From Candidatus Poseidoniaceae archaeon (lineage in GTDB: Archaea; Thermoplasmatota; Poseidoniia; Poseidoniales; Poseidoniaceae): a stretch of 8,736 nucleotides of DNA. The stretch is from NCBI GenBank assembly GCA_022425185.1, contig JAKMFY010000213.1, positions 1 through 8,736 on the forward strand, written 5' to 3'. Shown one piece after another: positions 1-5,944 of this stretch. A program made the translations under genes and the position numbers. Numbering within the stretch: position 1 is the stretch's first letter; the number at the start of each line of letters is the position of its first letter. The notes under the pieces were generated by a model. The model ran no database searches. It was not told the origin of the DNA and saw nothing but the letters and a program-made list of their open reading frames with translations.

Positions 1-625
1 CATCATTATTGGCGTCTCCCCATGGGTCCTCATCAACCAAGCCGTCTCCGTCGTTATCGTAACCAATATTGTTGTAAGAGAAAGCTATGACTTCCATTTG
101 CATAATAGCGACAGTGTATGACATCCATTCTCGTGCGTGATGGTTGCCTACAATCATAACGTCACGACGGTCCTCGTAATTTCCATTATCTCCAACGAAT
201 TCGTTGTATTCGCCACCTTGAACGTCCCCAGTGATTTTCAACCAAGGTGATGCGTGACCGTAATACCATCCCTCGTATGCATTTGCAGTGACTGTTTCGC
301 CACGAGCATTGACACCACCGTTCATTCCTTCATGGAATTCAAAAATGTCAGGATTTTGTTCGGTCAATTGTTGCATACGCAACTTCATTGTTTCATAACT
401 ATGATATTCCTTGAATTGGAGAATGCGCTCTCCTTCAGATGCCCAAGGAAAAATGTCGTTGACATAGTCTTCTGACCAGGTGCTTTCGGGAGTAATATCA
501 GTAGAATCTTGCTGTACATTCACCGTCGAAGCGATGACTGGGGAAAGCATTGAGAGCAATAATGGTAGTACTAACAACCCGAATGCCACGATACTTGTTT
601 GCCGAGGGGACTTTTCAATTGCCAT
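1..625 (-). CDS. Secreted M14-family zinc carboxypeptidase, N-terminal part (gene runs off the left edge)
   Basis: This gene starts at the ATG at 625 and reads leftwards off the window; 208 residues are visible and it never meets a stop. A stop lies four codons upstream of the ATG, so this is the only ATG start. Residues 1-32 form a Sec-type signal peptide: a lysine and an arginine, then a hydrophobic core (about 11-31) and a VIAS cleavage-like site. Residues 70-100 (EYHSYETMKLRMQQL, then NPDIFEFHEG) resemble the start of the M14 peptidase domain. VGNHHAREWMSY at 159-170 carries the first zinc-binding HxxE motif (H163, E166), like HSREW of carboxypeptidase A. The third zinc ligand and the catalytic glutamate would lie beyond the edge. 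Residues 190-208 hold an acidic Asp/Gly loop (DNDGDGLVDEDPWGD) of calcium-binding type. The protein probably removes C-terminal residues from peptides outside the cell. Family call is strong; substrate specificity cannot be read from this part. Confidence 0.88.
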   Translation of the reverse strand, partial: MAIEKSPRQTSIVAFGLLVLPLLLSMLSPVIASTVNVQQDSTDITPESTWSEDYVNDIFPWASEGERILQFKEYHSYETMKLRMQQLTEQNPDIFEFHEGMNGGVNARGETVTANAYEGWYYGHASPWLKITGDVQGGEYNEFVGDNGNYEDRRDVMIVGNHHAREWMSYTVAIMQMEVIAFSYNNIGYDNDGDGLVDEDPWGDANND

Positions 626-726
626 GCTATCAATTCACCCCAACTGTTCCCCACACTTGAAACCGTCGAATCCTCGATTTACCTTACGAGGGAAAAGAAC
701 TTGAAGACGAGCATGCAGGAAAGGGC
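626..726. promoter_or_regulatory. Divergent intergenic region between the M14 peptidase and the MscS channel
   Basis: These 101 bases must hold the promoters of both divergent genes. I see no convincing archaeal TATA box on either strand. A purine-rich stretch, GGAAAGG, lies just before the MscS ATG and could act as a weak ribosome-binding site. The peptidase ATG has no Shine-Dalgarno sequence upstream, so its mRNA may be leaderless. Confidence 0.3.
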
Positions 727-1821
727 ATGGGCCTATACGATAATCTCACCTATTCAAGCGACGATTTGGGTGGCTTTTCAGAGTCGACTCTCATCGTTTT
801 AGCATCAATATTCATTGCTTCGTTCATTGTTCGGTTTCTGGTAAGTACGCTCTCTCATCGTTTTGTAAGCGTCATAATTTCAAACGATGAAATTCGTAAA
901 AAGGCAGTCAAGAAAGGAGATTCAGCGCTTGGAACTGCCGCTGCATCCGTTTTTGCCTTCATATTCTGTTCCATCTTGTGGGATGAACGTTCAGAAAATG
1001 CAAACATCGTCATCCCGTCATGGCTTGAATACCTCCCAGATGTGTTGCAATTCTTGCTTGTGTTCTTTGTCGTTGTTTGGGCATTCCGCTTGGTTTCCCT
1101 TGTCTATGACGTTGTCAAATTCTTCGACAAGGACGGTGAACTAGACGGGACTGAGAAGACCTTAATCTCTGCATTAGAAAGTACGCTTCGATTTATTATT
1201 GCCTTTGTTGGTTCAGTCTTTATCGCCGATGCTCTAGGCTTCCAGTTGACATCACTCCTTGCAGGATTGGGAATCACCGGGCTTGCTCTTGCCCTTGCAG
1301 CAAAGGACACGATCTCAAATTTCTTTGGAGCAATTACTGTTTTACTTGATCGACCTTTCAAGGTCGGAGATTGGGTTATCATCGGCTCTTCAGAAGGTGA
1401 GGTCATTGAAATCAATCTTCGAACAACACTCGTCCGTACCTCGGTGGATACCATCATCACTATTCCTAACGCAAACCTCGTCAGTACACCTGTTGAGAAC
1501 TGGGGCAAGCGACGTTGGCGACGTTGGCAGTCAATGATTCACCTCGACATTAATTCAGATCCGGCCGATGTTGAATCCTTCTGCAAGCGTACACTGGAAC
1601 TCATTCAGAATCATGAAGCAACCACAAAGGAAGAGTCGTCCTGGTGCAGCATCAATACAATTTCAGCTCAATCGATTGACATTGGGCTCAATCTTTACTG
1701 GAACGTATCCTCATCGCTTGCAGAACGCTCTGCACGAGAAGAACTCATCCTTGGAACAATGGAACTTGCAAAGGAACTGAACCTATCGTTCTATGATGGA
1801 AGAATTCGCCAACAGCGTTGA
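727..1821 (+). CDS. mscS: Small-conductance mechanosensitive channel, MscS family
   Basis: This 364-residue inner-membrane protein should open under membrane tension and release solutes during osmotic downshock. Hydrophobic segments lie at about 22-40, 68-82, 100-125 and 152-170. The family signature follows: a Gly/Ala-rich pore helix from residue 174 (LTSLLAGLGITGLALALAAK), then DTISNFFGAITVLLDRPF, then KVGDWV at 212-217, which begins the cytoplasmic beta domain. The sequence IPNANLVSTPVENW is the usual strand and turn at the end of that domain. The C-terminal alpha/beta part (about 265-360) completes the cytoplasmic cage. It is longer than E. coli MscS (286 residues), with extra N-terminal membrane helices, as in many archaeal homologues. 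The start is the first ATG in frame with a purine-rich sequence just upstream. The gene faces the next one tail to tail with 25 bases between stops. Confidence 0.93.
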   Translation: MGLYDNLTYSSDDLGGFSESTLIVLASIFIASFIVRFLVSTLSHRFVSVIISNDEIRKKAVKKGDSALGTAAASVFAFIFCSILWDERSENANIVIPSWLEYLPDVLQFLLVFFVVVWAFRLVSLVYDVVKFFDKDGELDGTEKTLISALESTLRFIIAFVGSVFIADALGFQLTSLLAGLGITGLALALAAKDTISNFFGAITVLLDRPFKVGDWVIIGSSEGEVIEINLRTTLVRTSVDTIITIPNANLVSTPVENWGKRRWRRWQSMIHLDINSDPADVESFCKRTLELIQNHEATTKEESSWCSINTISAQSIDIGLNLYWNVSSSLAERSAREELILGTMELAKELNLSFYDGRIRQQR

Positions 1822-1828
1822 TGATCCG

Positions 1829-1846
1829 TTCTCGAGATACTTTTTC
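1829..1846 (+). terminator. Possible weak terminator after mscS
   Basis: In the 25-base gap between convergent stops there is an 8-base palindrome TCTCGAGA followed by TACTTTTTC on the plus strand. A short T-tract after a coding region is the usual intrinsic termination signal in archaea. The T-run is only five bases, so this is tentative. Confidence 0.25.
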
Positions 1847-3010
1847 TCAGATCGGAGAAGGATCCTTCCACCAATACATTTTGTTTGAAGCAAATGAAAG
1901 TAAAGCGCCTGCAAGAGCAACTCCAATTGCAAAGGAAGGTGTCATTGAATCGATTTGCCACCCATAATAGGCGACAATCATCGTGGTAAGACCAACCCAT
2001 ACTCCGCTTTTCCATACGCGTAATACACCGAGATGTGCTTGTAATCTTGTTACATCTTTCAGCCATGCTTTGGAGGATTCAAGTCCGTTTTTATCGTCAT
2101 AGAGTACTGCTTCAGCATAGGAAAAGAGAACGTCATAATAGCGCCAAATCCATGCACCTCCAAGAACCGTTGAAAGCGCTTTTTTACTTGACCAACTCGA
2201 AGGAGTAACTGATGACCAAGCCTCCAGCATCGCTTCGATATCGTCACGAACATAGCCGTTATGTTCAACCCAACGACCTTCCATTTGTATGAGTTCAGCC
2301 AAAGCAGGGAGGCGTTCATCACCGCACAAGAGATGTTCACTTACACGTTGATTTGTAGGGATAAGCACTGTTTTTCCGTCTCTTGTTCCAATCCAAGATG
2401 GATGAATTCGAAGTGCTGGAAGGCCGACTGTATGCTTCGTATGTGGAGCCCTCCACAATGTGTTTGGTCGAAGAGCGTCTTCCACGGACTTCAATCGTTG
2501 ATTCCAACGGTTCTGATCGTTTGGTGTTGAGAATTCTTCAAGCGAAGATTGTGCTTTTCCAAGCTCTGTTGAAATCCACTTCATATCAGCGTCATGTGTT
2601 AATTCAAAATGTGGAAAGACCACTATTGCATCATTTCCATTAATCGTCATTCCTGCTATTGGGAGGAGAACGGATGAAGAATCTAAGGCCTTGGCCCATG
2701 CTGATTTGCGAGCCAACATCGATGTTGAATCACTGGTCGGAATTGAATATACAAGTGCAGAGTATGCCTCATTCAGTTGCAGTAATGTGAGATTTCCATG
2801 CTGACGAATTTGTTGAACTGATTGAACATTCAACTCTGAGAACGAACCCCAGCAGTCACTGTTTTGCTCATTCCACCAAGAAGCTTCCAACGTCTTTGTG
2901 ACATCGAAACAATCCAATGTACCCCACTTGGTTATTATTTCTTGATTTGAGAGAGCATCTTGTATTGAACCACGGGCAAGGCCGCGTGGCCACCATGATG
3001 CTTCCTCCAT
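1847..3010 (-). CDS. Unrecognised protein with two C-terminal membrane segments and a possible degenerate kinase-like domain
   Basis: From the ATG at 3010 the protein has 387 residues; a GTG at 3022 would add four. I do not recognise the family. Two hydrophobic segments near the C-terminus (about 335-352 and 358-374) are joined by a short loop and end in KMYWWKDPSPI, so most of the protein would sit on one side of the membrane. The middle reads like a worn protein-kinase fold: a beta strand SALVYSIP (84-91), a helix, then LLPIAG and DAIVVFPHFE (hinge-like, up to 136), a long helix, and LRIHPSWIGTRDGKTVLIP (200-218). The last resembles the kinase stretch DLKPSNILxDxDGxVxLIDFG, but the ATP lysine and the catalytic and metal-binding aspartates are missing. 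The protein is rich in Trp. The kinase resemblance is inference. The gene is divergent from the cis-prenyltransferase, 93 bases apart. Confidence 0.7.
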   Translation of the reverse strand: MEEASWWPRGLARGSIQDALSNQEIITKWGTLDCFDVTKTLEASWWNEQNSDCWGSFSELNVQSVQQIRQHGNLTLLQLNEAYSALVYSIPTSDSTSMLARKSAWAKALDSSSVLLPIAGMTINGNDAIVVFPHFELTHDADMKWISTELGKAQSSLEEFSTPNDQNRWNQRLKSVEDALRPNTLWRAPHTKHTVGLPALRIHPSWIGTRDGKTVLIPTNQRVSEHLLCGDERLPALAELIQMEGRWVEHNGYVRDDIEAMLEAWSSVTPSSWSSKKALSTVLGGAWIWRYYDVLFSYAEAVLYDDKNGLESSKAWLKDVTRLQAHLGVLRVWKSGVWVGLTTMIVAYYGWQIDSMTPSFAIGVALAGALLSFASNKMYWWKDPSPI

Positions 3011-3103
3011 GACAAGCCACACGAGAACTCACCATTCAATGTGTCTTTGTGACAAGAGGGATGCAATGAAACAAGAGAACAGATTGGAAGAATCGGGACG
3101 GCC

Positions 3104-3883
3104 ATGGGAATTAGCGAAAAAATGGGGGATGTTCTCGGCCAAGCGGTCGAGGCAAAACTGTTTCGCGAAGTCATGGAACACGACATTCAGCCAAAGCATC
3201 TTGCCATCATTATGGATGGAAATAGACGGTTTGCTTGGCGATCAAATCTTGCCACACACGTCGGTCATCGAATCGGAAAACAACGTTTGGAGGCAGTCCT
3301 TGATTGGGTCCTTGAACTTGGAATTCCTTGGTTCACAGTCTATGCATTGTCCACAGAAAATCTCAATCGCCCTGAAAAAGAATTGAAGACGTTATTCAAA
3401 CTCTACATTGATGGTCTCAAGTCGATTGCAGATGATCCGAGAATTCATGAAAATAATGTCCGTGTTCAAATCATTGGCCATCGTGATCTCCTTCCGAAGG
3501 ATGTTAACGACGCAATAGATTACGCTGAATCTGAGACGAAGGATTACGGAGACTTTGTATTCACAGTATGTCTTGCTTATGGTGCTCGAGAGGAGATGTT
3601 ACGAGCCATTCAGAACATTGCGGAACTTCATGCTAAGGGCGATCTCCCTCTTGAAGGAATCACTCAGGAGACTGTTTCAGAACACCTCTACACTGCGGAG
3701 ATGCCCGATCCAGATTTAGTCATTCGAACGAGTGGGGAGGAACGAATTAGTAACTTCCTTCTTTGGCAAATGGCGTATTCAGAATTGTACTTTACTGATG
3801 TTTTTTGGCCATCATTCAAGAAGAAAGATTTGCTAAAGGCAGTACAAACATACCAGATGCGAAAGCGTAGATTTGGTGAGTGA
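3104..3883 (+). CDS. uppS: Cis-prenyltransferase (polyprenyl/dolichyl diphosphate synthase, UppS family)
   Basis: This 259-residue enzyme condenses isopentenyl diphosphate units onto an allylic primer to make a long cis-polyprenyl diphosphate. In archaea this becomes the dolichol-type carrier for N-glycan and envelope sugar assembly. All family motifs are present: IIMDGNRRFAW (35-45, catalytic Asp38), GHRIG (54-58), YALSTENLNRP (80-90), VQIIGHRDLLP (121-131) and DLVIRTSGEERISNFLLWQ (204-222), with SGE and the arginines that bind the diphosphate. MDGNRR, instead of the bacterial MDGNGR, is usual in archaea. The ATG at 3104 gives a normal family length; no other ATG, GTG or TTG lies between the upstream in-frame stop (3050) and it. 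There is no clear Shine-Dalgarno. The stop is followed after one base by the Nudix ATG, so the two are probably co-transcribed. Confidence 0.96.
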   Translation: MGISEKMGDVLGQAVEAKLFREVMEHDIQPKHLAIIMDGNRRFAWRSNLATHVGHRIGKQRLEAVLDWVLELGIPWFTVYALSTENLNRPEKELKTLFKLYIDGLKSIADDPRIHENNVRVQIIGHRDLLPKDVNDAIDYAESETKDYGDFVFTVCLAYGAREEMLRAIQNIAELHAKGDLPLEGITQETVSEHLYTAEMPDPDLVIRTSGEERISNFLLWQMAYSELYFTDVFWPSFKKKDLLKAVQTYQMRKRRFGE

Positions 3884-3884
3884 A

Positions 3885-4325
3885 ATGACACAATGCGACG
3901 CTTGTCTGGGTTATCTCAATCCTGCACTTGCAGTTGATGCATGTGTTCGTCGCGGCGAAGAAATTTTGTTGGTTCAGAGAAAGTTCCCCCCATCTGCAGG
4001 TTCTTGGGTCCTTCCAGGAGGATTTGTTGACCAAGGTGAGCGCCCACAAGATGCAGTCCTTAGAGAATTAAAGGAGGAAGCGAATCTTGACGGAAGCAAT
4101 CCAATCTTGCTTATGGTCATGGGAGAACCTGAACGTGATCCTCGTAAGCATATTGTAAGCATCGTCTACGAAGTTGAAGCGACTGGGGAACCGGTTGGCG
4201 GCGATGATGCTTCAGATGCTCGATTCTGGCCTATTGCGGACATCCTAGAAGGAAGACTCGTTCTCGCAGGAGACCATGGTGAGATTGTTGAAGCATGGCT
4301 CAATCAATCAATTCAGAGCCAATAA
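3885..4325 (+). CDS. Nudix hydrolase with an N-terminal half zinc ribbon
   Basis: From the ATG at 3885 this is a 146-residue Nudix protein, which hydrolyses a nucleoside diphosphate linked to another group. The Nudix box is complete at residues 46-68: GFVDQGE, seven residues, then RELKEEANL, with A-N where most members have x-G. The N-terminus CDACLGYLNPALAVDACV looks like the second knuckle of the zinc ribbon found before many Nudix domains, but the first Cys pair is absent. GSWVLPGG before the box is typical of ADP-ribose pyrophosphatase and MutT-like members; the substrate cannot be fixed. The start follows the uppS stop as TGAAATG, with GGTGAG upstream as a ribosome-binding site; TTG at 3873 or GTG at 3876 would overlap uppS and are less likely. 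The 3' end overlaps the convergent DUF354 gene by 26 bases. Confidence 0.93.
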   Translation: MTQCDACLGYLNPALAVDACVRRGEEILLVQRKFPPSAGSWVLPGGFVDQGERPQDAVLRELKEEANLDGSNPILLMVMGEPERDPRKHIVSIVYEVEATGEPVGGDDASDARFWPIADILEGRLVLAGDHGEIVEAWLNQSIQSQ

Positions 4326-5286
4326 AATCAGCAAATTGTTGTTGGGCATCTGGCCATTCTGGCAACTCCAATGCTTCAGTTAGAAACAATCCCGCTAGAA
4401 ATTGGGCTTGAATCTCTTCAACATCTGAATGCGATGTCAAACGGAATAATGGATACCCATCAGACTCGAGTCGATCGAGAAAACCACGTTTCGCATTACT
4501 CACCAAAAGGGTTGGAACGCCCATCAATACGGACTCGCTTGCAACTGTAACTGACTGTGTAATAACTCCATTATGTTGCGATAACATAGTGATAAATTGC
4601 CATGGATCGCCTCCATACTTGGACTCATCAGCATAAGTAATCTCGATTCCTTCAAGGATTTGTTCTGGAATCCCAAGAATCTCATCTGAGTCATGAATCC
4701 CATTTCCTTGCAACCGTCGCACGACGAACGAAGGAGGATCTTGAACTTGTATTGGACGAAGTTGTGGCCGTAAGTGAACGTGCCCATGAAGTCCATCGAG
4801 CCGATGGATATTCACTTTCTTTTGATTGAATTTTTTCAACCACCCTCCATCAATGGATTCGTCCCAATGGATTGGGAAAAGAGCATCAGTAGCAGCATTC
4901 CTTGCTAATTTATGAGACAGGTGATTGATCTCTGTGTCGGAAATGTACCATCGTTTTGGAATACCAAGTTTCTTCGCAACTCGTAATTCAAGAGGTGCAC
5001 CTATCGCAACGATTCGCTCGAAACCCTGTCCATTCTTTGCAGCCTCTCTGAGTCCTTGGCGAACTGTTCGCATTCGATTCCAAGCTGTTCGAAAACGTCC
5101 TTTTCCGACGGGTCGTTCAACCCAAATGGTCTGTCGTCGTGGAAGAACACCTTCACTTGATTCCATGAGTTGGCGAACTTCTGGTCGATTTGTTGCAATG
5201 ATGACATCATGTGCAGTACCTGAACGAAGAAAAGGTGCGAGAAGACGTACATGGGCAGGATGGTCAAACACCCAGCATGTGCGCAT
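4300..5286 (-). CDS. DUF354 family protein (GT-B glycosyltransferase-like)
   Basis: This 328-residue protein fits the archaeal and bacterial DUF354 family, whose members look like the GT-B fold of MurG and UDP-GlcNAc 2-epimerase. The N-terminus MRTCWVFDHPAHVRLLAPFL matches the family opening, a beta strand followed by an N/H-P-x-H-V loop, and then HDVIIATNRPEV (26-37) is the second strand. RWYISDTE (112-119) carries the conserved aspartate. The C-terminal half has VITQSVTVASESVLMGVPTL (241-260), equivalent to the sugar-nucleotide-binding loop and glutamate (E251) of GT-B enzymes. It is probably cytoplasmic or membrane-associated and may act in glycan synthesis; no member's reaction is known to me with certainty. 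The start ATG at 5286 gives the expected strand. It is tail to tail with the Nudix gene and divergent from ridA. Confidence 0.8.
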   Translation of the reverse strand: MRTCWVFDHPAHVRLLAPFLRSGTAHDVIIATNRPEVRQLMESSEGVLPRRQTIWVERPVGKGRFRTAWNRMRTVRQGLREAAKNGQGFERIVAIGAPLELRVAKKLGIPKRWYISDTEINHLSHKLARNAATDALFPIHWDESIDGGWLKKFNQKKVNIHRLDGLHGHVHLRPQLRPIQVQDPPSFVVRRLQGNGIHDSDEILGIPEQILEGIEITYADESKYGGDPWQFITMLSQHNGVITQSVTVASESVLMGVPTLLVSNAKRGFLDRLESDGYPLFRLTSHSDVEEIQAQFLAGLFLTEALELPEWPDAQQQFADFIGSELID

Positions 5287-5342
5287 AACTTTGCCAAGTG
5301 CTCATGGTTAATGTCTATGAGCATCCAAACATTAGCAAGGCT
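5287..5342. promoter_or_regulatory. Short divergent promoter region between the DUF354 gene and ridA
   Basis: If ridA starts at 5343, these 56 bases must serve two divergent genes. The most AT-rich piece is GGTTAATGTCTATGA at about 5305-5319. I cannot name a definite TATA box. If ridA starts at 5304 instead, the two genes would be 17 bases apart and at least one promoter would have to lie inside the opposite gene. Confidence 0.25.
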
Positions 5343-5708
5343 ATGAAAGAACCAATTACCTTGGATGGAATGAAAGTGTTTGGACCGTATACGCCTGGCG
5401 TAAAGGCAGGAAATCAATTCTGGTTATCTGGACAAATCTCGATAGATCAAGGCGATGATATCACCTCACAAACGAAAGGCGCACTTGCTAAAATCGATGC
5501 ACTGCTCGATGCTGGTGGATTCAAGAAAGAAGACATCTGCTTCGCACAAGTTCTCCTCGATACAATCGAAGATTATGCTGCAATGAACGAAGTCTACGGT
5601 GCTTGGGTTGAAGACATGGATGTACGTCCAGCACGAGCAGCATTCGAAGCAGGAGCACTTCCAAAGGGCGCTCTTGTTGAAATTGTCGTTCAAGGCGTTC
5701 AATCTTGA
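5343..5708 (+). CDS. ridA: RidA family enamine/imine deaminase (YjgF/YER057c/UK114)
   Basis: This cytoplasmic protein hydrolyses reactive enamines and imines, such as 2-aminoacrylate, made by PLP-dependent dehydratases. From the ATG at 5343 it has 121 residues, near the family norm. The motifs are in order: GPYTPGVKAGNQFWLSGQIS (14-33), the helix with LDAGGFKKEDICFAQVLL (55-72), Y79 to Y85, and RPARAAFEAGALPKGALVEI (95-114) with the substrate-binding arginine R98 and a conserved glutamate E113. Earlier starts in frame are ATG at 5304 and GTG at 5298. I prefer 5343 because it places GPY where other RidA proteins have it and leaves 56 bases for a divergent promoter, against only 17 for 5304. 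The small membrane protein gene follows 9 bases after the stop. Confidence 0.93.
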   Translation: MKEPITLDGMKVFGPYTPGVKAGNQFWLSGQISIDQGDDITSQTKGALAKIDALLDAGGFKKEDICFAQVLLDTIEDYAAMNEVYGAWVEDMDVRPARAAFEAGALPKGALVEIVVQGVQS

Positions 5709-5717
5709 GGAACTCAT

Positions 5718-5900
5718 ATGCCAGGCACACCGTATCTGGAAGAGCCTCCAAAAGGTCTCCTTACATGGCCTAAGCTGCTTCAGATGACGGTTCCAACACT
5801 TCTAGCGATTGGAATCGCATCGTGGTGGAATGGATATCTTCTTCACTTTTTTATTCTCGTTACAATTTCGTTAACCCTTACACTCTTTCTTCGAAGATGA
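5718..5900 (+). CDS. Small two-helix membrane protein of unknown function
   Basis: This is a 60-residue protein with an N-terminal soluble stretch (MPGTPYLEEPPKGLLTWPK) and two hydrophobic segments, about 22-37 (MTVPTLLAIGIASWW) and 41-57 (LHFFILVTISLTLTLFL), ending in RR. The pattern suggests a helical hairpin with both ends on the same side; the positive C-terminus favours the cytoplasm. It starts 9 bases after the ridA stop with a GAGGAA ribosome-binding site overlapping that stop, which supports real translation and co-transcription with ridA. I recognise no family. The placement beside ridA does not itself show a shared function. Confidence 0.72.
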   Translation: MPGTPYLEEPPKGLLTWPKLLQMTVPTLLAIGIASWWNGYLLHFFILVTISLTLTLFLRR

Positions 5901-5902
5901 CA

Positions 5903-5918
5903 AAGGATAGGTATCCTT
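5903..5918. promoter_or_regulatory. 16-base dyad upstream of the phosphohexomutase gene
   Basis: AAGGATA and TATCCTT form perfect 7-base arms around a GG centre, 26 bases before the ATG at 5945. The 2-base centre is too tight for a good RNA hairpin, so a protein operator is more likely than a terminator. It lies where an archaeal promoter for the downstream gene would be expected. No regulator is identified. Confidence 0.35.
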
Positions 5919-5944
5919 GAAAACAAAGAGTTCGACCACATTTC

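Noticed and set aside
254..704. Two plus-strand open frames near the left end
   Set aside because: They are antisense to the M14 peptidase, which has a signal peptide and the zinc motif.
1104..1508. 134-residue open frame antisense to the MscS gene
   Set aside because: It lies wholly inside a gene with clear family motifs and its translation shows no recognisable pattern.
1857..1868. Perfect 12-base palindrome GAAGGATCCTTC as a possible site
   Set aside because: It sits inside the C-terminal codons of the minus-strand gene with no flanking repeat or second copy, so chance is the simplest reading.
3873..3884. TTG (3873) or GTG (3876) start for the Nudix protein
   Set aside because: The ATG at 3885 has GGTGAG upstream and avoids overlap with uppS.
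5001..5417. 138-residue minus-strand open frame spanning the DUF354 start and the ridA start
   Set aside because: It runs in another frame through two well-supported genes and has no motif or ribosome-binding site.
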